The notes under the pieces are model-generated. The model was not told the origin of the DNA, did no database searches, and saw only the letters and a list, made by a program, of their open reading frames with translations. Source: Patescibacteria group bacterium (GTDB lineage: Bacteria > Patescibacteriota > Minisyncoccia > CAIUEV01 > JAHKAQ01). From it: a stretch of 15,610 bases of DNA. This document shows positions 7,561 through 14,056 of this stretch, one piece after another. Positions within the stretch are counted from its first letter, which is position 1, and the number at the start of each line of letters is the position of its first letter. The stretch lies in assembly GCA_018825765.1 (NCBI GenBank), contig JAHKAQ010000073.1, positions 1 to 15,610 on the forward strand. Reading direction: 5' to 3'. The position numbers and the translations under genes were made by a program.

Positions 7561-7726
7561 CTTGTCAAACAAAAAATAATTTTGTTTCTCATTTTTAATC
7601 TCAAATTTTTTTATTTCTAAAAATCTTGAAACAATTCCGCCATTTCAACAAGGGTATTATTGTTTTTTGTGACCATTTATAGATTTGACTGAAAATTTGG
7701 CGACAATTCCATTATTAAAAAGCTCG
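7561..7726 (+). other. AT-rich leader before tRNA-Leu, no gene
   Basis: I see no convincing ORF here. An 8-base inverted repeat (AAACAAAA 7567-7574, TTTTGTTT 7580-7587, loop AATAA) and a TTGAAA...TTTCAA palindrome near 7626-7646 are visible. A TTGACT hexamer at 7685-7690 and ATTATT/TATTAA near 7711 could be a second, weaker promoter placed close to the tRNA, but the spacing is about 19-20 bases. The sequence is so AT-rich that chance matches are likely. Confidence 0.35.
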
Positions 7727-7813
7727 GCCGAGATGGTGAAACTGGCAGACACGCTAGCTTCAGGAGCTAGTGGACTTTTGTCCTTGAGGGTTCAAATCCC
7801 TCTCTCGGCACCA
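7727..7813 (+). tRNA. tRNA-Leu (anticodon CAG)
   Basis: The acceptor stem GCCGAGA (7727-7733) pairs with TCTCGGC (7803-7809), followed by discriminator A7810 and an encoded CCA (7811-7813). The anticodon stem CTAGC/GCTAG encloses the loop TTCAGGA with anticodon CAG at 7761-7763. A long variable arm (class II) and a T-loop TTCAAAT are present, as required for leucine. It decodes CUG. Unlike the other two tRNAs in the window it carries a genomic CCA. Confidence 0.97.
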
Positions 7814-7891
7814 ATATTCCATACCTAAAAAGTAAAGAATATAAAAAAACAAAAACAAAAAAATTAATAATTTTTAAATCAGTAATTAACT

Positions 7892-9781
7892 ATGACTGCA
7901 ACAAAACAGAAAATCCCTGGAACCGTTTCTTCTCGTTCTCATTCCGGTTCTAGCTCCAGGGCTAATCCAAGAACGCGAAAAACGAGATACAATCCAAGAC
8001 AAAAACAAAAAGGCGGCCGGGAAAAAAGCTACCGCGCCCGGGGTATAACCTTAAACGCCGAACCCTATAGAAAAACCAAGCAATATAAACAGCACATCTC
8101 AAAATCAGATGACACGCTAAAGATAATTCCTTTGGGCGGTCTTGAGGAAGTGGGCCTGAACATGACCGTCATGGAATATGGCCGCGATATTATTATTATT
8201 GACATGGGCCTTCAATTCCCTGACGAGGAAATGCCCGGCATTGACTATGTTATCCCCAATTCCCGTTATCTGCGGGACAAGCTGGATCGCATCCGCGGCG
8301 TCATTGTAACCCATGGCCACATGGATCATATAGGCGCTATTCCTCACCATATCAGGGTCCTCAATAATCCGCCCATTTTCACCGGCCGCATGACTAAAGC
8401 CCTTATTGCCAAACGCCAGGAAGAATATAATAACAGCCCCAGATTAAAAATAAACGAGGTTCAACCCAAAGATAAAATTAAACTGGGCGCCTTTGAAATA
8501 GAATTTATTCATGTTTGCCATTCTATCCCTGACGCTCTGGGATTAGCTATCCACACTCCGGTTGGCACCGTTGTCCATACCGGAGATTTCAAATTTGACC
8601 AAAACCCTATTGGAGAAGACCCGACTGACATCGGCCACATCGCCCTTATAGCCCAAAATTCCTCTAAAGGAATCCTGGCTCTTATGAGTGATTCCACCGA
8701 CGCCGGCCAGCCTGGATTCACCATCTCTGAAAGTAAGGTTAGAAGCACTTTTGAACAAATTATAAGAAATGCCAAAGGCCGAATCATCGCCGGCACTTTT
8801 TCCTCTCTCATCACTCGTATCCGCCACATGGTGGAAATCTCGGAAAAATTCCACAAAAAAATAGCCGTGGACGGCTATAGCATGAAAAGAAACGTGGAAA
8901 TCGCTCTAAAGATGGGCTATATTAAAGCCAAACAAGGAACCTTTATTGACATCTCCCGGGTCAATGATTATCCGCCGGAAAAAGTTATAATTATGTGCAC
9001 CGGCGCCCAGGGAGAAGGCAACGCGGTTCTCATGCGCATCGCCAACGGCGAACACCGCTACATTGAATTAATCAAAGGAGATACCATCATCTTTTCTTCC
9101 TCTGTGATTCCAGGCAATGAACGCACCGTGCAAAACGTCAAGGACGGCTTATATAAAAAAGGAGTGCACGTGGTGCATTACAAAATGATGGACGTCCACT
9201 CCGGAGGCCACGCCAAAAGCGAAGACTTAAAGCTCATGCTTAATCTGGTTAAGCCAAAATACCTGATTCCTATCCACGGCAACCATTACATGTTAAGGCT
9301 TCACGGTGAAATCGCCCAGGAACTAAGAATGCCTGAAGAAAATATTTTTATAGCTGAAAACGGCTCGGTTATCGAATTTGATAAACAGGGCGGCAGAATC
9401 TTAAATGAAAAAGTAGCGGCCAACTACGTGATGGTGGACGGCCTGGGCGTGGGCGACATTGGAAATGTCGTCTTAAGAGAGCGCATGCAAATGGCCAAAG
9501 ACGGCATGTTTACCATAATCGTCACCATTGATTCCAAAACCGGCGAACCAGTGGGCAACGCCGATCTTATCTCGCGCGGCTTTATCTACATGAAAAACAA
9601 CCAGGAACTGCTCAAGCAAACCCGCCAGCTCATCCGCAACGTCATCCACCAAAAAACCGGCGGCTCTCACGCCATCAACTGGGAATACGTTAGAAACGCC
9701 ATAAGAGACGAGATCGGCCAGTTCCTGTTCAATAAAACCCAGCGCCGGCCCATGGTGCTTCCGGTTATAATTGAGGTCTAA
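7892..9781 (+). CDS. rnj: Ribonuclease J
   Basis: RNase J is a metallo-beta-lactamase/beta-CASP nuclease with 5'-3' exonuclease and endonuclease activity in mRNA turnover and rRNA maturation. The core begins near residue 76 (LKIIPLGGLEEVGLNMTV). HGHMDH is at 141-146, followed by H210, D232 (HTGDFKFD) and H462 (PIHGNH). These spacings match the metal ligands of Bacillus RNase J1, so the active site is complete. MCTGAQGEGNAVL and MDVHSGGHAKSEDLKLML mark the beta-CASP region, and a C-terminal domain follows. The first 65-70 residues are a basic, Ser/Arg/Lys-rich disordered extension not found in the Bacillus enzyme, perhaps for RNA binding. The gene lies between tRNA-Leu and tRNA-Lys on the same strand. 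Confidence 0.97.
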   Translation: MTATKQKIPGTVSSRSHSGSSSRANPRTRKTRYNPRQKQKGGREKSYRARGITLNAEPYRKTKQYKQHISKSDDTLKIIPLGGLEEVGLNMTVMEYGRDIIIIDMGLQFPDEEMPGIDYVIPNSRYLRDKLDRIRGVIVTHGHMDHIGAIPHHIRVLNNPPIFTGRMTKALIAKRQEEYNNSPRLKINEVQPKDKIKLGAFEIEFIHVCHSIPDALGLAIHTPVGTVVHTGDFKFDQNPIGEDPTDIGHIALIAQNSSKGILALMSDSTDAGQPGFTISESKVRSTFEQIIRNAKGRIIAGTFSSLITRIRHMVEISEKFHKKIAVDGYSMKRNVEIALKMGYIKAKQGTFIDISRVNDYPPEKVIIMCTGAQGEGNAVLMRIANGEHRYIELIKGDTIIFSSSVIPGNERTVQNVKDGLYKKGVHVVHYKMMDVHSGGHAKSEDLKLMLNLVKPKYLIPIHGNHYMLRLHGEIAQELRMPEENIFIAENGSVIEFDKQGGRILNEKVAANYVMVDGLGVGDIGNVVLRERMQMAKDGMFTIIVTIDSKTGEPVGNADLISRGFIYMKNNQELLKQTRQLIRNVIHQKTGGSHAINWEYVRNAIRDEIGQFLFNKTQRRPMVLPVIIEV

Positions 9782-9797
9782 AAATCACCCGCTAAAC

Positions 9798-9863
9798 TTT
9801 ACAACCCGCGTCCCATATTGTAGGTTGTAAGCTATCGCGGCCTGCCTAAACCGTATAGGCCGC
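9798..9863 (+). repeat. Two tandem inverted repeats between rnj and tRNA-Lys
   Basis: Hairpin 1 pairs TTACAACC (9799-9806) with GGTTGTAA (9823-9830) perfectly, plus a T-G pair outside, with a 16-base loop. Hairpin 2 pairs GCGGCCT (9837-9843) with AGGCCGC (9857-9863), 13-base loop, and ends 3 bases before the tRNA. Neither is followed by a T-run, so they are not classical terminators. They may protect or process the rnj 3' end and tRNA 5' end. Confidence 0.55.
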
Positions 9864-9866
9864 AAC

Positions 9867-9940
9867 GGGCACATAGCTCAGCTAGGTAGAGCAGTTGGCT
9901 CTTAACCAATTGGTCGGGGGTTCGATTCCCTCTGTGCCCA
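9867..9940 (+). tRNA. tRNA-Lys (anticodon CTT)
   Basis: The acceptor stem GGGCACA (9867-9873) pairs with TGTGCCC (9933-9939), discriminator A9940. The D-stem is GCTC/GAGC; the anticodon stem GTTGG/CCAAT encloses the loop CTCTTAA with anticodon CTT at 9901-9903; the T-loop is TTCGATT. It decodes AAG. CCA is not encoded (CTA follows), so it needs the CCA-adding enzyme. Confidence 0.97.
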
Positions 9941-9963
9941 CTAAACTATTACCCGCGATTACA

Positions 9964-9991
9964 TTGTGAACAGTGATTTATTTTGTATAGA
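9964..9991 (+). promoter_or_regulatory. Candidate promoter after tRNA-Lys
   Basis: TTGTGA (9964-9969), a 16-base spacer and TATAGA (9986-9991) match the sigma-70 consensus in four of six positions each. The predicted start near 9998 lies just upstream of the only strong Shine-Dalgarno sequence in the window and a 14-codon ORF. Confidence 0.35.
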
Positions 9992-10021
9992 AAACCGAAC
10001 AAGGAAAGGAGTCAAAAAAAC

Positions 10022-10066
10022 ATGATTCTCTCTCTACAAAGCCCCCATCTGCTCCTCAGGCAGTAA
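10022..10066 (+). CDS. Possible 14-residue peptide ORF with strong ribosome binding site
   Basis: An AAGGAAAGGAG purine tract (10001-10011), complementary to the 16S rRNA 3' end, sits 10 bases before an ATG that opens a 14-codon frame (MILSLQSPHLLLRQ, TAA). A promoter candidate lies immediately upstream. The frame overlaps the last 33 bases of the minus-strand lipoprotein gene in antisense. All recognised genes in the window lack such an SD, which makes this combination stand out. The peptide has no recognisable family. It may be a leader peptide, a small protein, or chance; treat as speculative. Confidence 0.25.
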   Translation: MILSLQSPHLLLRQ

Positions 10067-11041
10067 TTCTCCCTCTATTATTTCCGACACAGTTTTGCTC
10101 CCTCCGCCTCCCGGATCCTTTTTATGTAAAAACTCAAGAAATTCGTAATACTCATCCGCGTCACCCCTGCTACTGTGCGCCACAACTCCATACGCCCCGG
10201 AATCCATGGAACTAAACATAGTCTCTCCGGCCTTCTCATCTTTAAAAATCTGATAATGCGCCAGCCATTTCCTGGTTATCCCTTTCACCGTCCCCGCCGT
10301 CACAAAATCATTTTTTCCTTTTTGCGCCTCCGCGTCTCCCGCTATCCTTGTCCCGGGCGTGCCAAAGTTAGCGTAGCCCGAACAAGTGCCATAAATTATC
10401 CCGTCCGGCATAGCGTTTTTATCTCCTTCCTCGTTCACGCAGCCTGAATTCATTTCAGGATTTATCTTTTTTAATTTTTCCATAAAATCATCCAAAGTCC
10501 CAAGATAAGTCTCCGGTACCGGAACTTTCTTGCGCGTTATAATATTCACCCGGTTCTTTTTTCTTAATTCCTCCATTTTTTCCCTGGAATAATTAGTATA
10601 GCCGTCCCAGCTTCCATGATAAATGCTATGATGATGAGCCGCTATCTCATGCCCCCTGTCCTTCCAGGCTTCAAGGTCATCCAGCTGAATAAGGTCTGCC
10701 CACTGCGGGCTAAACATTAAAGTCAGCTTAATATTATATTCGTCCGCCTTTTTTATCATTTCTTTTAAAATCGCGTAATTCTCCGCCAGATCCAGTTCCT
10801 GATCATGATAGGGCTCATTATGAATCGCGATAAAATAATAATCCGGTCCGGCCGCCTGTTCTTTTCTCTTCTGCTGACCTTTTACTGTCTCGCAATCCCT
10901 GGGACACAACCTGGGATTGTTTATTTCATTTTGGTCGCAAATTCCGTCGCCGCAAAGTTGAGTCTTGCTACAACCGCAGCCGCTCAAAAAAACCATGAGC
11001 GCCAAAAAACCGCTCAAAAAAACCATTCTTTTAAAAGACAT
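10034..11041 (-). CDS. Lipoprotein, polysaccharide-deacetylase-like
   Basis: The 335-residue protein starts with a lipoprotein signal peptide: basic start, hydrophobic stretch and lipobox LSGC with the lipidated Cys at C22. A Cys-rich segment follows (C30, C35, C46, C50: CGDGICD...CPRDC), a short motif recurrent in secreted proteins. The globular part (about 66-320) resembles a polysaccharide deacetylase barrel. ILKEMIKKADEYNIKLTLMF precedes GHEIAAHHHSIYHGSW, whose HSIYH (138-142) fits the metal-binding HSxxH motif. The usual first motif TFDDG is not seen; the equivalent strand reads FIAIHNEPYH (70-79). Carbohydrate de-N-acetylation on the cell surface is therefore an inference. It stands alone on the minus strand, divergent from trpS. 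Confidence 0.65.
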   Translation of the reverse strand: MSFKRMVFLSGFLALMVFLSGCGCSKTQLCGDGICDQNEINNPRLCPRDCETVKGQQKRKEQAAGPDYYFIAIHNEPYHDQELDLAENYAILKEMIKKADEYNIKLTLMFSPQWADLIQLDDLEAWKDRGHEIAAHHHSIYHGSWDGYTNYSREKMEELRKKNRVNIITRKKVPVPETYLGTLDDFMEKLKKINPEMNSGCVNEEGDKNAMPDGIIYGTCSGYANFGTPGTRIAGDAEAQKGKNDFVTAGTVKGITRKWLAHYQIFKDEKAGETMFSSMDSGAYGVVAHSSRGDADEYYEFLEFLHKKDPGGGGSKTVSEIIEGELLPEEQMGAL

Positions 11042-11207
11042 GAGATGAATTTAAAAATTATCTAAATCCTTAAAACATTATCAGTTTATATGACTAAAGT
11101 AAATTTCAAAAATCACCAGATACCAGCCCGCGCTTTACAATAAATTCCAATCCCCTAAAATAAAGCCATCAAAGCCACTGACTAATTTATCACTTAATAA
11201 TTTCACT
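11042..11207. other. Divergent intergenic region
   Basis: This 166-base AT-rich spacer separates the minus-strand lipoprotein from plus-strand trpS and must hold both promoters. I see AT-rich -10-like hexamers on each strand, but no pair of boxes with good spacing that I would call. No T-box leader (no conserved AGGGTGG-type antiterminator element) is visible before trpS and there is no ORF. Confidence 0.5.
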
Positions 11208-12194
11208 ATGAAACCCCGCCTTTTTTCCGGCATCCAGCCTTCGGGCAACCTGCATCTGGGTAATTATTTCGGTATGCTAAAAAACGCCGCCAAACTCCAA
11301 AACAAATACCAAAGCATCTTCTGTATTGTGGACCTTCACGCCATCACCATAAAACAAGACCCCGAAACTTTAAGAAAAAATACCCTCCAAACCGCCAAAC
11401 ACTTTCTCGCTTCAGGCATTGATCCGGAAAAATCAATCCTGTTTATCCAGTCATCCGTAAGCGAGCACGCCGAACTTTGCTGGATTTTAAATACCCTGAC
11501 AAAAACCGCTGAAATGGAGCGCATGACCCAATTCAAGGACAAAGCCCGAAAAAACAAACAAAATATCAATTTAGGACTCATGAGCTACCCCGTGCTTATG
11601 GCCGCTGACATCCTGCTCTATGACACGGCTATCGTGCCCGTTGGCCAGGATCAATCCCAGCATCTGGAACTCGCCCGAATTCTTGCCAAGCGCTTCAATA
11701 AACAATACCGGAAAAAAGTTTTCACCATTCCCAAGCCCCTGATTAAAAAAAGAATCCAGGGCAGCCGCCTCATGGGCCTGGATGATCCGACCAAAAAAAT
11801 GAGCAAATCCGCTCCATCGCCTAACAATTATATCGCCCTGAATGATCCTCCCAAGCTGGCCGCTCAAAAAATAATGCGCGCCACCACCGACTCCGGCGAC
11901 CAGATAAAAACCGGCCAAAAAAAACCCGGCATCACCAACCTTCTTTCCATTTACTCTCTCCTGACTCATACCGACGGAGCGACACTGGAGAAAAAATTCC
12001 AGAATAAGGGTTACGGACAATTCAAAAAAGAATTAAGTCAAGTTGTCTCCCAATTCCTCGCAAATTACCAAAAAAAATTCCAAAAAATAGATGACAATAG
12101 CGCGGCTCAAATCCTGGCCCAGGGCGCGAAAAAAGCCAAAGAAATAGCCAGCCAAAAAATAATTCAGGTAAAAAAAATAGTGGGCTTGGCGTAA
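11208..12194 (+). CDS. trpS: Tryptophan--tRNA ligase
   Basis: TrpRS charges tRNA-Trp, a class I synthetase acting as a dimer. The 328-residue length is typical of the bacterial enzyme. The start reads SGIQPSGNLHLGNYFG, with the HIGH-type signature HLGN at 16-19, which fixes the start codon. DLHAIT, the MTQFKDKA segment and MSYPVLMAADILLYDTAIVPVG, the substrate-binding region, follow, and the second ATP motif KMSKS is at 197-201. It is a single-gene unit. Its stop is 10 bases from the stop of the convergent phosphomannomutase gene, leaving no room for a separate terminator. Confidence 0.98.
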   Translation: MKPRLFSGIQPSGNLHLGNYFGMLKNAAKLQNKYQSIFCIVDLHAITIKQDPETLRKNTLQTAKHFLASGIDPEKSILFIQSSVSEHAELCWILNTLTKTAEMERMTQFKDKARKNKQNINLGLMSYPVLMAADILLYDTAIVPVGQDQSQHLELARILAKRFNKQYRKKVFTIPKPLIKKRIQGSRLMGLDDPTKKMSKSAPSPNNYIALNDPPKLAAQKIMRATTDSGDQIKTGQKKPGITNLLSIYSLLTHTDGATLEKKFQNKGYGQFKKELSQVVSQFLANYQKKFQKIDDNSAAQILAQGAKKAKEIASQKIIQVKKIVGLA

Positions 12195-12204
12195 AAACCC
12201 AACT

Positions 12205-13653
12205 TCATTTCTTTATCGCCTCCACGTTCGCCCCTTTATCGCCCTCCCACTCTATCTCTGAATATTTTTCTAAAATTTCGCGCAATTTTTGTTTTCGCTC
12301 TTGGTAAGCCTTTTTTTCCTTGGCTTCAAACTTTACCGTAATATACGGCCCGTTCTGTGAGTATCTAACCACCAGCATTCCGTCTGCGAAATCCAAACGC
12401 ACTCCGTCAATCGTAGTTACCTTCTTAGTTTCAGTCTTAAACGCCGCCTTTAAATCCGCCTTTAGTTTCACGTCCACTAATTTAACTTTTTCATCGTCTG
12501 CGCATCCCAATTTTATCTCTGGACTGGAGATATAAGTGCCGAAAGAATCAATAATTTTTGAAAAACTCTGCCCTTTTCTGGCTAAATACTCCAACAAGCG
12601 AAGCGCCGCGAAAAGAGCGTCGTCGTGCCCGTAAAAATTATCCAAAAAGAAAAAATGACCCGAAAGCTCCCCGCCGAAAACCGCTCTTTCCTGGGCCGCT
12701 TTATCTTTTATAAAACTATGACCTGTTTTCCACATAATCGACTTGCCCTTTTTCGCGATTACCTCATCCACTACCTTAGAACAAAGCACGTTATAAACGA
12801 TCTTCCCTCCGGGTAAAAAATCCAAAATATCATCGGCAAAAATCGCGGTCAAAACATCAGCCCAGATATACCGGCCTGATTCATCAACCACTCCCATGCG
12901 ATCACCGTCTCCATCAAAAGCCAACCCCAAATCAGCGCCTTCATTCACCACTTTCTCACCCAGCCTCTTTAAAATATATTCCTCAGTTGGATCCGGCGTC
13001 CCGGCGGGAAAATTTCCATCCACCCTGCAATTAAGACCCACCACCTCGCATCCAGCCCTTTTCAAAAGATCCGGCGCGAACTCTCCGGCCGTTCCCGACG
13101 ACGCGTCCACCACCACCTTAAAAGTCTTCCCTATTTTTACCCTCTTTAATAAATCAGCGAAATAATTATCCCGCAAACCCCCAGCTTTTATTGCCTTGCC
13201 TGGTTCTGCTCCTTTTACCTGCTTTTGTTTTTCCACAAATTCCTTCAATTGCTGAATCTCCTCCGTAACCAGCGTGTAGGAATAACCGAGCGCCAGCTTC
13301 ATTCCGTTATATTCCGCCGGATTATGCGAAGCCGTGAGCATTACTCCGCCATTACTTTTATAATGATATTGGGCGAAATACATCATCTGCGTAAGGCACA
13401 TCCCAAGATCTATCACATTTATCCCTGATTCAGTCAGACCCTCGATTACCGCCTTCATGTATTCCTCTCCACTTTTTCGACAATCACGGCCCACCACCGC
13501 CTCTCTAATTCGCCGCTGGCTCAACATATAGCCGTAAGCTTTGGCGATCCTCTTTACCAAATCAAAATCCAAATCCTTGCCGACCACGCCGCGAATATCA
13601 TAGCCGCGAAAAATATACGGATTAATTTTTCTTTTTAACCTTTGTTTTTTCAT
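12205..13653 (-). CDS. Phosphomannomutase/phosphoglucomutase
   Basis: This alpha-D-phosphohexomutase converts 6-phosphosugars to 1-phosphosugars for nucleotide-sugar synthesis. The 482-residue protein has all four domains. The start has the IFRGYDIRG motif (14-22); TASHNP supplies phosphoserine S109; the metal loop DGDGDR is at 247-252; the sugar-binding loop GGELSGH is at 327-333 with E329. The C-terminal phosphate-binding loop, usually RxSNTEP, is RYSQNGP (430-436), a substitution discussed separately. Whether it prefers mannose or glucose cannot be read from sequence. It follows ybaB by 15 bases in the minus-strand cluster and complements rmlA, which needs glucose-1-phosphate. Confidence 0.93.
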   Translation of the reverse strand: MKKQRLKRKINPYIFRGYDIRGVVGKDLDFDLVKRIAKAYGYMLSQRRIREAVVGRDCRKSGEEYMKAVIEGLTESGINVIDLGMCLTQMMYFAQYHYKSNGGVMLTASHNPAEYNGMKLALGYSYTLVTEEIQQLKEFVEKQKQVKGAEPGKAIKAGGLRDNYFADLLKRVKIGKTFKVVVDASSGTAGEFAPDLLKRAGCEVVGLNCRVDGNFPAGTPDPTEEYILKRLGEKVVNEGADLGLAFDGDGDRMGVVDESGRYIWADVLTAIFADDILDFLPGGKIVYNVLCSKVVDEVIAKKGKSIMWKTGHSFIKDKAAQERAVFGGELSGHFFFLDNFYGHDDALFAALRLLEYLARKGQSFSKIIDSFGTYISSPEIKLGCADDEKVKLVDVKLKADLKAAFKTETKKVTTIDGVRLDFADGMLVVRYSQNGPYITVKFEAKEKKAYQERKQKLREILEKYSEIEWEGDKGANVEAIKK

Positions 13654-13668
13654 AAAATATTTTTTAAT

Positions 13669-13914
13669 TTAAAAAAGACCGCCGCCGCTTCCCATCATGT
13701 CTTGCGCCATTTTTTTCTGAATTGCCTTCAGCGTCTTGTTAAACGCTTTTCGCACGTTCTTTTCCAGCTTCCTGTCATCTTTATTGGCGATACTTACCCC
13801 TAATACTTTCATTGCTCCGTCCATTTTAACTCTTACTCCGTTTACTTCTTCCTCTATTTCAATCGCCTCCATCTGCTTTTTAAGTCTTCGAAGCTCTCTT
13901 AATTTATCCAGCAT
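13669..13914 (-). CDS. YbaB/EbfC-family nucleoid-associated protein
   Basis: Members are small dimeric DNA-binding proteins. The 81-residue product has the family pattern: an N-terminal helix rich in Lys, Arg, Glu and Met (LRELRRLKKQMEAIEIEEE), a central beta part (VNGVRVKMDGAMKVLGVSI) and a second long helix, ending in MAQDMMGSGGGLF, typical of YbaB. It is shorter than the usual 100-110 residues because the N-terminal helix is reduced. The common partner recR is not adjacent; here it sits between tRNA-Val and the phosphomannomutase gene. No SD precedes the ATG. Confidence 0.85.
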   Translation of the reverse strand: MLDKLRELRRLKKQMEAIEIEEEVNGVRVKMDGAMKVLGVSIANKDDRKLEKNVRKAFNKTLKAIQKKMAQDMMGSGGGLF

Positions 13915-13935
13915 AATGTTTGTTAAAATTTAAAG

Positions 13936-14009
13936 TGGGCGACACAGGATTTGAACCTATGACCTTCTGCGTGTCGAGCAGACGCTCTAACCAACTGAGC
14001 TAGCCGCCC
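13936..14009 (-). tRNA. tRNA-Val (anticodon GAC) with C33
   Basis: On the minus strand the acceptor stem GGGCGGC (14009-14003) pairs with GTCGCCC, with one G-T pair, and discriminator A at 13936; CCA is not encoded. D-stem GCTC/GAGC, T-loop TTCAAAT and a 5-base variable loop define a class I tRNA. The anticodon stem TCTGC/GCAGA is perfect and encloses the loop TCGACAC, so the anticodon is GAC (13975-13973) for valine GUC/GUU. Position 33, nearly always U, is C here. A35, C36 and A73 are the known valine identity elements. Confidence 0.93.
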
Positions 14010-14056
14010 TATTTTAAAAAAACCGCCAAGGTCCTGCTCTGTATAACAACCCGGGG

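Noticed and set aside
8509..8856. Two minus-strand frames of over 100 codons inside RNase J
   Set aside because: They are opposite strongly conserved RNase J motifs (metal ligands H210 and D232) and show no family features.
10175..10447. 90-codon open frame on the plus strand
   Set aside because: It is antisense to the lipoprotein gene, which has a signal peptide, lipobox and motif evidence; the plus frame has no recognisable features.
11042..11207. T-box or other riboswitch leader before trpS
   Set aside because: The spacer is short and AT-rich, with no antiterminator consensus, specifier loop or terminator hairpin.
12896..13165. 89-codon open frame on the plus strand
   Set aside because: It lies entirely inside the minus-strand hexomutase, opposite its conserved DGDGD region, and has a composition typical of a shadow frame.
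13936..14009. Reading the tRNA as Ser (CGA anticodon) to restore U33
   Set aside because: This would shift the loop and break the perfect anticodon stem, and serine tRNAs need a long variable arm, which is absent.
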